Positions 27,197-35,566 of a DNA stretch of 64,000 nt are shown piece by piece; within the stretch, counting starts at the first letter, position 1, and each line of letters starts with the position of its first letter. This stretch comes from Sphingobium terrigena. GTDB lineage: Bacteria > Pseudomonadota > Alphaproteobacteria > Sphingomonadales > Sphingomonadaceae. The position numbers were made by a program, and so were the translations under genes. Under the pieces are notes generated by a model that saw nothing but the letters and a program-made list of their open reading frames with translations, searched no databases and was not told where the DNA came from. The stretch is taken from NCBI RefSeq assembly GCF_003591655.1, contig NZ_QVRA01000009.1:62001-126000 (forward strand), read 5' to 3'.

Positions 27197-27577
27197 ATGT
27201 CCCGTTTCCTAACCGCCGCCATCGCCCTGTCGATCGCCATCCTGCCCGGAGCCGCTCTGGCCCATAGCAAACTGCTGTCGTCCAGCCCCGCCGCCAATGC
27301 GACGGTCGCCAAGCCGACCAAGCTGACGCTGACTTTTTCCGAGACATTCCTGGGGCCGCTTTCGGGCGTTGACCTCACCATGACCGGGATGCCGGGCATG
27401 AGCGATCATGCGCCGATGCCGATCAAGGGATTCAAGACCGTGGTCGCGCCCGACGGCAAGACGATGATCGTCACCCTGCCCCGCGCCCTGCCCGCCGGCA
27501 GCTACGACCTGAAATGGCATATAGTCGGTGCCGACCAGCACAAGATGGAAGGCGGCTACAGCTTCAAGGTCAAGTAA
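27197..27577 (+). CDS. copC: Periplasmic copper-binding protein CopC
   Basis: This protein of 126 residues has a signal peptide ending ALA-HSKLLSSSPA, so His1 of the mature protein is the conserved Cu(II) ligand of CopC. The C-terminal DLKWHIVGADQHKMEGGYSFKVK carries the other conserved Asp/His ligands. The fold is a small beta-barrel. It would bind copper in the periplasm and pass it to CopD, encoded 6 bases downstream. GGAGAA precedes ATG 27197; a longer frame start at 27134 would cover the candidate promoter and is rejected. Confidence 0.95.
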   Translation: MSRFLTAAIALSIAILPGAALAHSKLLSSSPAANATVAKPTKLTLTFSETFLGPLSGVDLTMTGMPGMSDHAPMPIKGFKTVVAPDGKTMIVTLPRALPAGSYDLKWHIVGADQHKMEGGYSFKVK

Positions 27578-27583
27578 GCCTTC

Positions 27584-28444
27584 ATGGACGGGGGGATGCT
27601 GGCACCCATGCTGCTACTGGCGCGCTTTGGCCTGATGGCCGACCTTGCCCTGCTCATGGGCCTGCCGCTTTTCTGGTGGGCGATGGGCATGGCGGGGCAG
27701 CGCGCGCTGCTGGCGGCGCTGGCGCTGGGCGGCGGTGCGCTGTCGGCGCTGTGGCTGCTGGCGAGCGCAGCGAGCATGACCGGCACCCCGTTGCTGCCGC
27801 CCGACTGGGCGACGGCAGAGATTTTGCTGACGATGACGCCGATCGGCCCGGTCCTTGCGGTGCGGAGCGTCGCTTTGCTCGGCGCGCTGGTGCTGGCTGT
27901 GGCTGGGCGGGATCGGTGGGTGCTGATCCCCGCCGCTATTGCCGCCGCGACGATCGCCTGGACCGGCCATGCCGGGGCAACTGAGGATGTCGCAGGAACC
28001 GTTCACCGCGCCGCCGATGTCGCGCATATCTGGGCGGCGTCAGGGTGGATCGGCGCGCTGGCCGCGTTACTGCACGCCGTGACGATGCGCCGACCGAATG
28101 TCGAACGGGTCGCAGTGATGCTGGCGAAATTTTCGCTGCTGGGGACGGTGTTCGTTGCGACTCTGGTCGTGACCGGGGTGGTCAACAGCCTGATGATCGT
28201 CGGATTTGCCGACCTGCCTACGCTGACGGGCAGCCGCTATGGCTGGCTGCTGGGCGCGAAGCTGGCTGTGTTCGGCGGGATGCTGGGGCTGGCGGCGCTC
28301 AATCGCTGGCGGCTGACCCCGGCGCTGGAGCGGGGTGACAGCGCAATTGCCGCGCTGCGTCTCTCATTGATGCTGGAGACGGGCGCGGCGATCGGGATTT
28401 TAATGCTGGTGGCCTGGTTGGGGACCTTGGATCCGATGGCCTAG
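27584..28444 (+). CDS. copD: Inner-membrane copper protein CopD
   Basis: This integral membrane protein of 286 residues has about eight hydrophobic segments. His-containing helices typical of CopD include WTGHAGATED, TVHRAADVAHIWAASGWIGAL and the C-terminal part LLGAKLAVFGGMLGLAALNRWRLTP. It is thought to move copper from CopC across the inner membrane. It follows copC by 6 bases, and a REP-like hairpin follows its stop. Confidence 0.9.
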   Translation: MDGGMLAPMLLLARFGLMADLALLMGLPLFWWAMGMAGQRALLAALALGGGALSALWLLASAASMTGTPLLPPDWATAEILLTMTPIGPVLAVRSVALLGALVLAVAGRDRWVLIPAAIAAATIAWTGHAGATEDVAGTVHRAADVAHIWAASGWIGALAALLHAVTMRRPNVERVAVMLAKFSLLGTVFVATLVVTGVVNSLMIVGFADLPTLTGSRYGWLLGAKLAVFGGMLGLAALNRWRLTPALERGDSAIAALRLSLMLETGAAIGILMLVAWLGTLDPMA

Positions 28445-28461
28445 AAACTGATGAGGCACAG

Positions 28462-28527
28462 CGTGTTCCCGCGCAGGCGGGAACCCAGCTCATAGGCTGG
28501 ACTGGGTCCCCGCCTGCGCGGGAACAC
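28462..28527. repeat. REP-like inverted-repeat hairpin, copy 3
   Basis: The left arm is 28462-28488 (core TTCCCGCGCAGGCGGGAA) and the right arm 28502-28527 (TCCCCGCCTGCGCGGGAA). It lies between the convergent copD and cupin genes, where it could serve as a bidirectional transcript end. Confidence 0.82.
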
Positions 28528-28549
28528 CGACGCTTCTATGAGGTGAGGA

Positions 28550-29269
28550 TTACGCCGGGCGGTAGATGGCATACACCTTCTTGACATGGACCTGGCTGTC
28601 CCAGCTGCACGATGCGCCCTGTTCGACCAGGAAGATGTCGCCCTTGCCAAACGTCCCTTCCGCCCCAGCGCCATCGACGAAGGTCACGCTGCCATCGAGC
28701 AAGTACATCAACTCATAATGGCGGTAGGCCATGGAGCGGCGATGATAGGGGGTGGAATCCCAGGTGCCGCAGACAAATTCGCCGTCAGCCGAGCGATAAT
28801 CGGTGAAGTTGCGGCAGGACGGGGTCGGCCCGACCAGCAGTTCAGCCAGCGGCGCGCCCGACGGTTCGAGCGGCGCGCTGGTGTCGATCGGAATGATCGC
28901 GCCGTCGGCGGCTGACCCGCCGGTGCGGCGCACGAACAGCAGGCGCGTGTCGGCGGTGGTTGTCCAGCCAAAGCTTGCGCCTTCGCACAGAATGATGCTG
29001 TCGCCTTCGTTGAGCGTACGCTGGTCAATCTGCACGCTGCCCGATTCAACGATGACAAATTCGTCGGCAGGCGTCGCCGCGACCGTGCCGCTGCCCTGCG
29101 GTAACGCGATCAGTCCGATGGACACCGGCCCCTCCGGCTGGGGCAGCACAGCGCGGACGGACAGGAAGGCGTCGCCCTCCCCTGCCCCAACCGTCACCCC
29201 CGCCGCCCAGGCGCGCAGATCGACGAAGGAACGGGTCACTCCCTGCGTCATTGCGTCCACATTCGTCAT
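28550..29269 (-). CDS. Double-cupin domain protein
   Basis: This protein of 239 residues has two cupin half-domains. The first, about 45-115, contains ADEFVIVESGSVQIDQRTLNEGDSI. The second, about 160-235, contains RRSMAYRHYELMYLLDGSVTFVDGAGAEGTFGKGDIFLVEQGASCSW. It resembles the EutQ-like/DUF861 cupin_3 type. No enzymatic role can be fixed; metal-dependent binding or isomerisation of a small molecule is usual for the fold. GGAGG precedes ATG 29269. It is convergent with copD. Confidence 0.8.
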   Translation of the reverse strand: MTNVDAMTQGVTRSFVDLRAWAAGVTVGAGEGDAFLSVRAVLPQPEGPVSIGLIALPQGSGTVAATPADEFVIVESGSVQIDQRTLNEGDSIILCEGASFGWTTTADTRLLFVRRTGGSAADGAIIPIDTSAPLEPSGAPLAELLVGPTPSCRNFTDYRSADGEFVCGTWDSTPYHRRSMAYRHYELMYLLDGSVTFVDGAGAEGTFGKGDIFLVEQGASCSWDSQVHVKKVYAIYRPA

Positions 29270-29363
29270 GCCTGCCTCCACCTGTCAATCCAGGCCATGA
29301 TCTAGCCCAGACGGCGCGACAGGATTGACCGAGGAGGGATCGACCGACCGCAGCGCCTGCCGT

Positions 29364-31508
29364 TCAAAAGCCCAAGCGCAGGCCGATACTGCCGCTCAGC
29401 CGCGCATCCTCTCCCCCGCCGATCCGCGCATGGCTGGAGACGCTGAGCAAGGCTGAACCGCCCAGCCCGATGTCAAGGTCCAGCCCGGCACGGCCCCAGT
29501 TACGATCGGCAGCCGGGCCGGTCAGCGCAAAGCCCCCCGCGCCGATGATCGTGCCAGTCAGCGCGGCGCGATCCTGATCCAGGCGATGGACCCATTCGCC
29601 CGATGCCTGGAGCGACATGCTATTCCCCAGCGGCACCGCCGTCACGGCCCCCAGCCGGACTTCGTCAAAACCCGCTTTCGCCCGGTTGTACTGGACCGGA
29701 AAACCACCCCCGGTTTCGGTATAGCCATCAACATGGACCCTGCCATGGGTATAGGCGGCATAGGATGACAGGCTGACGGCACCGACCCTTGCCATATCGC
29801 GCCAGTCGATCCGTCCGCGCACGGCCCAGCTGCGCGCGTCAGTCTTGCCAAATGAGTGGTCGGTCGCGGTCCCGTTACGATAGGCACGGTCAATGCGCAG
29901 ATTCCAGTCAGCATAATAGCCGGTCATGCTCAACAATAGCGGCGTGCCAGCTATGCGGGTATCAACTTCACCAATCAGATGATAGCCATCACCCCGAAAG
30001 CGGCCACCCAGGCCCATATCCTGATCCGTACCACCCAGCCCGACGCCGACACCCACGCGCACGGCATCGCCCAGATCATGGCACAGGCCAAGTTCCCCCA
30101 GCCAACTGTTACGATCCTGCCGTCCATGGGCGAAGTCCCCGGTCGCCCATGCGCAGCCGCGCCCGGTGCGGGTAAAGTCGGTCAATGGCCGATGATGCGC
30201 ACCGAACAGGGTAAGGCTGGCGGCATTAAGGACGGTGTTCAATCCGACCCCGCCGTCCGATACGGTCGCGAGGAAATCGACCAGGCCGATGACGCCTGTA
30301 CCCGGAACAGGGGCGGGGGGCGGTGTAGGAGTAGGAGTAGGAGTTGGGGTCGGTGTGGGTGTGGGCGTGGGCGTGGGCGTGGGCGTGGGGGATGCAGCCG
30401 CAACACGGGCGATATATTCCTGCGTCTTGCCGTTAATCTGTCCCGTGCCAATGATCGTGCGGCCATCATCGCTGATTGCTACAGCGTCAGTGAAACTGTC
30501 CGATCCTACGGCGATCCCTGCGCTGGCCAGCCATGCGGTAACCGTCTGCATCCCGCTGGTCGACGTCCAGCGTATCGCCAGCGTGTCCTGAATAGAGGGC
30601 ACGACGGTAGAGGGTCGTGTCGCCGAGCCAACAATAACACTGCCGTCGGCATTGACCGCATAGGCGCGACTGCTCGTCCCTCCGTCAAGCAGGCCCAGCG
30701 ACGCCATGCCACCACTGCTGGTCCAGCGGAACGCCTGAGACCGGTCGTTGCTGCCCGCCGAAAAGCCGACCACGGTGCCGCCGTCGGCCGACACGTCGGT
30801 CGCACGGCTATAGGCACCCGCGTCGGTGGATTGCGATGCCAGCACGCCCAGCCCCTGCATCCCACCCCCGGCCGTCCAGACAAAGCCTTCATTCGTCCTT
30901 GCCGACGTGCCGCCATAGCCAATGATAACGCCGCCATCGCGGCTCGCGCGCTGCGCGATGGAGAAGGCGAAGGGACCGCCATGCAGGTCCTGCGCCGCGC
31001 CCTTGCTGACCCAGCGCACCGCATGGGTTGCGCCACTGTCGGTCGTGCTGCTGCCCACAGCGACAAGGCCATTGCCCGATACGCCGAACGCCACGCTGTT
31101 CTGGACCGAGGCGCTGGTGGCCAGATGTCCCAATTCGGTCAGCGCCGTTCCGTCCCAGACAATGGCGCTGCCGCGCGTAGCCGAGCCGGTCTGCGATACA
31201 CCAACGATCACATGGCCATCATCGGACACGCCATTGGCCAGGACATAGGTGTGCCCCGACAGCCCATTCAGCCGTTCATAGCCGCTGGCGGTGATACGAT
31301 AGGCTTCGTGGTTGGTTGCGTCCCGGCGGACCACACCCGCAATGGTCGTGCCATCGCCCGACAGGTCCATAAAGGCTACGCCGATATTGGGCGTCGGTAG
31401 GCCCGGTATCCCCTCATGCCCTGTTACCCCGGCGCTTTGCGCCAGCGCAGGCACGGCAACCGCACTGATCGCAACCACCATGCCGACACTGATCATCTGC
31501 TTCTTCAT
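29364..31508 (-). CDS. Autotransporter with HAF-repeat passenger and Thr-Pro linker
   Basis: This protein of 714 residues has a signal peptide (MKKQMISVGMVVAISAVAVPALAQ). The passenger, about 30-375, is built of HAF-type extracellular repeats (DVSADGGTVVGFSAGSNDRS, AYAVNADGSVIVGSA, VSDDGHVIVGVSQ). A Thr-Pro repeat linker of about 11 units follows, then a C-terminal autotransporter beta-barrel of about 270 residues ending LRLGF. The passenger probably forms a beta-propeller-like surface domain. The hexamer-encoded linker is described as a separate repeat. Confidence 0.88.
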   Translation of the reverse strand: MKKQMISVGMVVAISAVAVPALAQSAGVTGHEGIPGLPTPNIGVAFMDLSGDGTTIAGVVRRDATNHEAYRITASGYERLNGLSGHTYVLANGVSDDGHVIVGVSQTGSATRGSAIVWDGTALTELGHLATSASVQNSVAFGVSGNGLVAVGSSTTDSGATHAVRWVSKGAAQDLHGGPFAFSIAQRASRDGGVIIGYGGTSARTNEGFVWTAGGGMQGLGVLASQSTDAGAYSRATDVSADGGTVVGFSAGSNDRSQAFRWTSSGGMASLGLLDGGTSSRAYAVNADGSVIVGSATRPSTVVPSIQDTLAIRWTSTSGMQTVTAWLASAGIAVGSDSFTDAVAISDDGRTIIGTGQINGKTQEYIARVAAASPTPTPTPTPTPTPTPTPTPTPTPPPAPVPGTGVIGLVDFLATVSDGGVGLNTVLNAASLTLFGAHHRPLTDFTRTGRGCAWATGDFAHGRQDRNSWLGELGLCHDLGDAVRVGVGVGLGGTDQDMGLGGRFRGDGYHLIGEVDTRIAGTPLLLSMTGYYADWNLRIDRAYRNGTATDHSFGKTDARSWAVRGRIDWRDMARVGAVSLSSYAAYTHGRVHVDGYTETGGGFPVQYNRAKAGFDEVRLGAVTAVPLGNSMSLQASGEWVHRLDQDRAALTGTIIGAGGFALTGPAADRNWGRAGLDLDIGLGGSALLSVSSHARIGGGEDARLSGSIGLRLGF
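30323..30389. repeat. Short tandem repeat coding a Thr-Pro linker
   Basis: Runs of GTAGGA, then GGTGTG and finally several perfect GGCGTG hexamers encode (Thr-Pro)n on the minus strand inside the autotransporter. The unit length is a multiple of three, so slippage would change linker length without breaking the frame. Confidence 0.85.
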
Positions 31509-31630
31509 GTTTCACCCCCACAGCGGATCGATTGGTTCGGAGGCGAAATAATTGCGGTGGCAGGCAAGAGGCGCGTGACAAAGGCTGTCAGCAATCAGCT
31601 AACATCATTTGTCATGTCAGGACGTTAGCG

Positions 31631-34144
31631 TCAAAGCTGCCGAAGCGCGCTCGCCGGACGAACCGACAGCAGCGGGATCGACCCGGCCAGACCAATGCCC
31701 AGCGTCAGCAGCGCGCCACCGCCAAGCGTCGCCAGCACGACCAGCCAATCGGGCGACCAGCTAAACTCGAAAATCTGGACGATCACGAACCAGGCTGCAC
31801 CGGACCCCAGCCCCAGCGCGACCAGCGCCAGCATGGTGGCGAGCAGGCCATATTCGAGCGCCTGCCCGCCCAGCAACTGCGCGCGGGTTGCACCCAGCGT
31901 TTTCAGGATCACGCTGTCATAGCTGCGCGCCTGTCGCGAGGCAGCGATCGCGCCGACCAGTACGGCAATGCCCGCCAGGATCGCGACCGAAGCCGCCGCA
32001 ACGATCGCTGCGGACATTTGCGTCATGATCGCACCGACCTGCGCGATCACCTCGCCTACCGCGATCACCGACACGCCGGGGAAGGCGGCGAGCAGGTCGC
32101 GGGTAACCGCGCTGTCGTGTCGTGTGTCCATGGTGATGGTCGCAGCCAGACTGTGCGGCGCGGCGGAAACGATGCCGGGGGAAAAGACGAGGATATAGTT
32201 GAAGCCCATCGTCTCCCAGTTAATCTTGCGCAGGGAGGCGATGCGCGCGGTGATTTCGCGGCCCAGCAGGCTGACGGTCAATGTGTCGCCCACCCCAATC
32301 CCCAATATCTTGGCCGCTTCCGCATCGAAGGAGACGAGCGGCGGCCCGGCATAATCGGCCGGCCACCATTGCCCCGCGACCAGCTCGCTGCCCTGCGGCA
32401 GGGTCGCGCTATAGGTGACGCCGCGCTCGCCGCGCAGGAACCAGGCGCCTTCGGGTGGTTCTTTCAAATCCGCCACACGCTGCTGACCATAGGCGACGAT
32501 CGTGCCGCGCAGGGCGGGAACGATATTGAACTGCGCGTCGGAGGCCTGCTTGCGCACAATGGCGCGGAAACGGCCCGCTTCCTCCGAAGGGATATCCAGC
32601 ACGAACTGGGCCGGCGCGGTCTTGGGCACGACATTACGGATTTCACTGTCGAGGCTGGTCTGGATGCCCGCCAGCGTCACGAACAGGGTGAGTGCCAGAC
32701 CCAATGCAACGATCAGCGCGGCGGTCTGCGCGCCGGGGCGGTGAAGATTGGCCAGCGCCAGCCGCAGCAAGGGCCGTCGCGGACGCGGCGCGCGCAAGGC
32801 GATCTGGCGCACGCCCCAGCCAATGCCGAGCAGGAGCAGCAGAACCGCCGCGGTCGCGCCGAGCACAGCGGCGGAGAAAAGCGGCTCGCGCGCCGTGCCG
32901 AGCGCCAACGCCACGAGCAAGGCGCCAGCCCCAGCCATGGCGAGGACGCTGCGCCGGTCGATGCCATGGCGCGGATCGACCACGCCGCGAAAGATGAGCG
33001 CGGCGGGCTGGGTCCGGGCGCGGGCGAGCGGCGGCAGGGTGAAGAGGAAGGCGATCAATAGGCCATAAGCGGCGCTGGTGACGAGCGGCAAAGGATGGAG
33101 CCGGAAGCCGGGGCTGACCGGCAGTACATCGCCCGCCAGCGCGACAATGGCAGACGGCAGGAGCGCGCCCACCGCCAGACCGCAGGCGATGCCGAGCAGC
33201 GCGATACAACCGATCTGGAGCAGATAGATGCGCGCGATGTCGCTGGACGTAGCGCCCAGCACCTTGAATGTGGCGATGCCGGGGCGCTTCAATGCGAGAT
33301 AGGAGGCGACGCCGTTGCTGACGCCGATGCCCGCGATCACCAGTGCGGCGAGACCGATCAGCGAGAGAAATTGCCCCATGCGGACGATGAAGCGGCTGGC
33401 CCCCGGAGCCGCGCGATCGCGGTCTTTGAACTCCCAACCGGCCGACGGATATTGCTTTTCCAGATCCTCGCGCACCGCCTGTGCGTCGGTTCCGGCGGGC
33501 AGGCGCAGGCGATATTTGCTGTCATAGAGACTGCCCGGCTGGATCAGGCCAGTGCGCCGCAATCCGTCGAGCGAGACGATCGCCACCGGGCCGAGGGTGA
33601 AGCCCTCGCCCAGCCGATCGGGTTCGTCGGATATGATCGCGGCAATGGTGAAGGTCGCGGTGCCATAGACCAGCCGGTCGCCGGGCCTGACGTTCAGCCG
33701 GTCGGCCAATGCAGGGCCAATCAGGATACGGTCGGGCGCTAATGGCGCGCGATAGCGCCCACCTTGCAGCGCCAGCGTGCCATAGAGCGGATAGGCATTA
33801 TCCACGCCCTTGAGTTCGGTCAGCACGGCGGGCGCATCGGGCCGTTCACCCCGCGCCATCGCGCGCAGGCGGATTGTTTCGCTTAATGTGCCAAGGCGAC
33901 GGAAGGCAGCTTTGTCGGCCTCCCCCGCTTCGCGCTGGGTCATGGCGATTTCGACGTCACCGCCGAGCAGTCCCTGCCCTCGTTCGCTCAGTTCCTGCGT
34001 GATCGCGGACGTGAGGCTGCCGATCGCGGCCAGCGTGGCGACGCCCAGGAACAGGCAAAGGAACAGCAGCCGCAATCCCCGGAACCGGCCGAGAAGATCG
34101 CGCCGGGCGATGCGCCAGCTTGTCGCCCAATCGAGCACGCTCAC
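31631..34144 (-). CDS. ABC transporter permease of the YbbP/FtsX family
   Basis: This inner-membrane protein of 837 residues has two FtsX-type four-helix modules with large periplasmic loops. The first helix is LLFLCLFLGVATLAAIGSL; a further block is LIGLAALVIAGIGVSNGVASYLALKRPGIATFKVLGATS; the last is ILAGIAVLVGAIAASRQARSYDSVILKTLGAT. It pairs with the adjacent ATPase like E. coli YbbP with YbbA. GTG 34144 overlaps the ATPase stop (GTGA) and gives the family-typical N-terminus. It may act in lipid or lipoprotein handling; substrate unknown. Confidence 0.88.
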   Translation of the reverse strand: MSVLDWATSWRIARRDLLGRFRGLRLLFLCLFLGVATLAAIGSLTSAITQELSERGQGLLGGDVEIAMTQREAGEADKAAFRRLGTLSETIRLRAMARGERPDAPAVLTELKGVDNAYPLYGTLALQGGRYRAPLAPDRILIGPALADRLNVRPGDRLVYGTATFTIAAIISDEPDRLGEGFTLGPVAIVSLDGLRRTGLIQPGSLYDSKYRLRLPAGTDAQAVREDLEKQYPSAGWEFKDRDRAAPGASRFIVRMGQFLSLIGLAALVIAGIGVSNGVASYLALKRPGIATFKVLGATSSDIARIYLLQIGCIALLGIACGLAVGALLPSAIVALAGDVLPVSPGFRLHPLPLVTSAAYGLLIAFLFTLPPLARARTQPAALIFRGVVDPRHGIDRRSVLAMAGAGALLVALALGTAREPLFSAAVLGATAAVLLLLLGIGWGVRQIALRAPRPRRPLLRLALANLHRPGAQTAALIVALGLALTLFVTLAGIQTSLDSEIRNVVPKTAPAQFVLDIPSEEAGRFRAIVRKQASDAQFNIVPALRGTIVAYGQQRVADLKEPPEGAWFLRGERGVTYSATLPQGSELVAGQWWPADYAGPPLVSFDAEAAKILGIGVGDTLTVSLLGREITARIASLRKINWETMGFNYILVFSPGIVSAAPHSLAATITMDTRHDSAVTRDLLAAFPGVSVIAVGEVIAQVGAIMTQMSAAIVAAASVAILAGIAVLVGAIAASRQARSYDSVILKTLGATRAQLLGGQALEYGLLATMLALVALGLGSGAAWFVIVQIFEFSWSPDWLVVLATLGGGALLTLGIGLAGSIPLLSVRPASALRQL

Positions 34145-34842
34145 GCCGCGCGGTCCGATACGATCCGTCCGTCGCGCATTTCGACGATCCGGCCGCACCG
34201 GTCGGCCAGTGCCGGATCATGGGTGATGATGACGAGCGTTGCGCCCGCCGCGCGCTGCCGGTCGAACAGCAGATCCATGATGGTGACGCCGGTGGTCGCG
34301 TCGAGATTGCCGGTCGGTTCGTCGGCGAACAGGATGGTCGGGCGCGGCGCGACGGCGCGGGCGATGGCAACGCGCTGCTGCTCGCCACCCGACAATTGGG
34401 CGGGATAATGGTCGATTCGGTGGCCAAGGCCGACGGCGCGCAATTCTTCGGCTGCGCGGGCGAAGGCCTCCGCTTCCCCCGCCAGTTCCAGCGGCACCGC
34501 GACATTCTCCAGCGCAGTCATGGTCGGGAGCAGGTGGAAACTTTGCAGCACGATGCCGATGCGACCACGCCGGGCGCGGGCCAATGCATCCTCGTCCAGC
34601 GCACCGAAATCGACCCCGCCAATATGCACGTCCCCGCCGCTCGCCCGCTCCAGCCCACACAGCACCGCCATCAGCGAGCTTTTGCCCGAACCCGAAGCGC
34701 CCAATATGGCGATACTTTCGCCGCGCAACAGGGTGAGATCGACGCCCTTCAAAATCTCGACGGGCGCATCGCTTGTGCCAAGCGAAAGGGTGACATTGTG
34801 CGCGCGGATCGCGATAGTGGCCGGATCGATGGGCATGTGCAT
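34141..34842 (-). CDS. ABC transporter ATP-binding protein, YbbA-like (LolD family)
   Basis: This ATPase of 233 residues has Walker A GASGSGKS, Q-loop VLQSFHLLPTMTALENV, signature LSGGEQQRVAIARA and Walker B ILFADEPTGNLD followed by the H-loop THD. The LolD/YbbA-type sequence and the divergent TesA-like esterase reproduce the E. coli tesA-ybbAP arrangement. Starts at 34842 (MHMPID) or 34836 are both possible. The start codon shares two bases with the ATG of the divergent gene, and the palindrome at 34847-34860 is its upstream AAGGAG. Confidence 0.92.
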   Translation of the reverse strand: MHMPIDPATIAIRAHNVTLSLGTSDAPVEILKGVDLTLLRGESIAILGASGSGKSSLMAVLCGLERASGGDVHIGGVDFGALDEDALARARRGRIGIVLQSFHLLPTMTALENVAVPLELAGEAEAFARAAEELRAVGLGHRIDHYPAQLSGGEQQRVAIARAVAPRPTILFADEPTGNLDATTGVTIMDLLFDRQRAAGATLVIITHDPALADRCGRIVEMRDGRIVSDRAA

Positions 34843-35566
34843 GAAGAAGGAGCGCTCCTTGGCGGGCAGATTTTTGCAATATGGGGCGCTGGCGCTGTTT
34901 GTCCAACTGGCTTGCGCCTGTTCGGACAAGGCACCGCCCCCGCCACCGGTCGCCAACAGCGCCCAAGGCACGTCAGCTTCCACGCCAGCCGCTGCGCCGG
35001 TGGCCGATGGTAAGCTGGTCGTGGCATTCGGCGACAGCCTTTACGCCGGCTATAATCTGGATCAGGGCAAGGGGCTGGCCCCGGTGCTGGAGCAGGCTTT
35101 GGCCGCGAAGGGCATGAAGGCGCAGGTCGTCAATGCCGGGGTGTCGGGCGATACCAGCGCGGCCGGGCTGGCGCGCCTCGCCTTCACGCTGGACGGGCTG
35201 GCGCGCAAGCCTGACCTGATGCTGGTGGGGCTGGGCGGCAACGACATGCTGCGCGGCCTGAGCCCGGAGGTGACGCGGGACAATCTCGACGCGATTCTGG
35301 CAGAGTTGAAGAAACGCGGCATCCCCGTGCTGCTGACCGGCATGTTGGCGTCGCCCAATATGGGGCCGGACTATGCCGCCGCCTTCAACCCGATCTTCCC
35401 GGCGCTGGCGAAGAAATATGACGCGACACTCTATCCCTTCATGCTGGACGGGGTGATCGGTGACCGGGCGCTGCAACTGCCCGACGGCATTCATCCCAAT
35501 GACAAGGGGGTCACGGTGATCGTGGGCAAGCTGGCACCCGTTGTGATGGAGGAATTGCGTGGCTGA
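34841..35566 (+). CDS. TesA-like GDSL/SGNH esterase (multifunctional acyl-CoA thioesterase/lysophospholipase type)
   Basis: This exported hydrolase has up to 241 residues. After a hydrophobic N-terminus (LQYGALALFVQLACACSD) and a Pro-rich spacer come the SGNH blocks: block I AFGDSLYAGYNL (nucleophile Ser), block II NAGVSGDTSAAG, block III LGGNDMLRG and block V DGIHPNDKG (Asp/His). The divergent YbbAP-like genes support the TesA assignment. The start is uncertain: ATG 34841 lacks a ribosome binding site, while TTG 34859 has AAGGAG at ideal distance. The Cys residues after the hydrophobic stretch do not fit a good lipobox. Confidence 0.9.
   Translation: MKKERSLAGRFLQYGALALFVQLACACSDKAPPPPPVANSAQGTSASTPAAAPVADGKLVVAFGDSLYAGYNLDQGKGLAPVLEQALAAKGMKAQVVNAGVSGDTSAAGLARLAFTLDGLARKPDLMLVGLGGNDMLRGLSPEVTRDNLDAILAELKKRGIPVLLTGMLASPNMGPDYAAAFNPIFPALAKKYDATLYPFMLDGVIGDRALQLPDGIHPNDKGVTVIVGKLAPVVMEELRG
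34847..34860. promoter_or_regulatory. Palindromic ribosome-binding sequence shared by divergent genes
   Basis: AAGGAGCGCTCCTT is a perfect 14-base palindrome that presents AAGGAG on both strands. On the plus strand it lies 6 bases before an in-frame TTG (34859) of the esterase gene. On the minus strand it lies 12 bases before ATG 34842 of the ATPase gene. Both messages must therefore begin inside the other gene. Confidence 0.45.

Noticed and set aside
30323..30389. Tandem array considered as a CRISPR-like repeat
   Set aside because: Units are six bases with no spacers and are in frame within a protein linker.
29979..31400. Plus-strand frame of 473 codons
   Set aside because: It is antisense to the HAF-repeat passenger and includes the hexamer repeat as a Gly/Arg-rich run; no domain.
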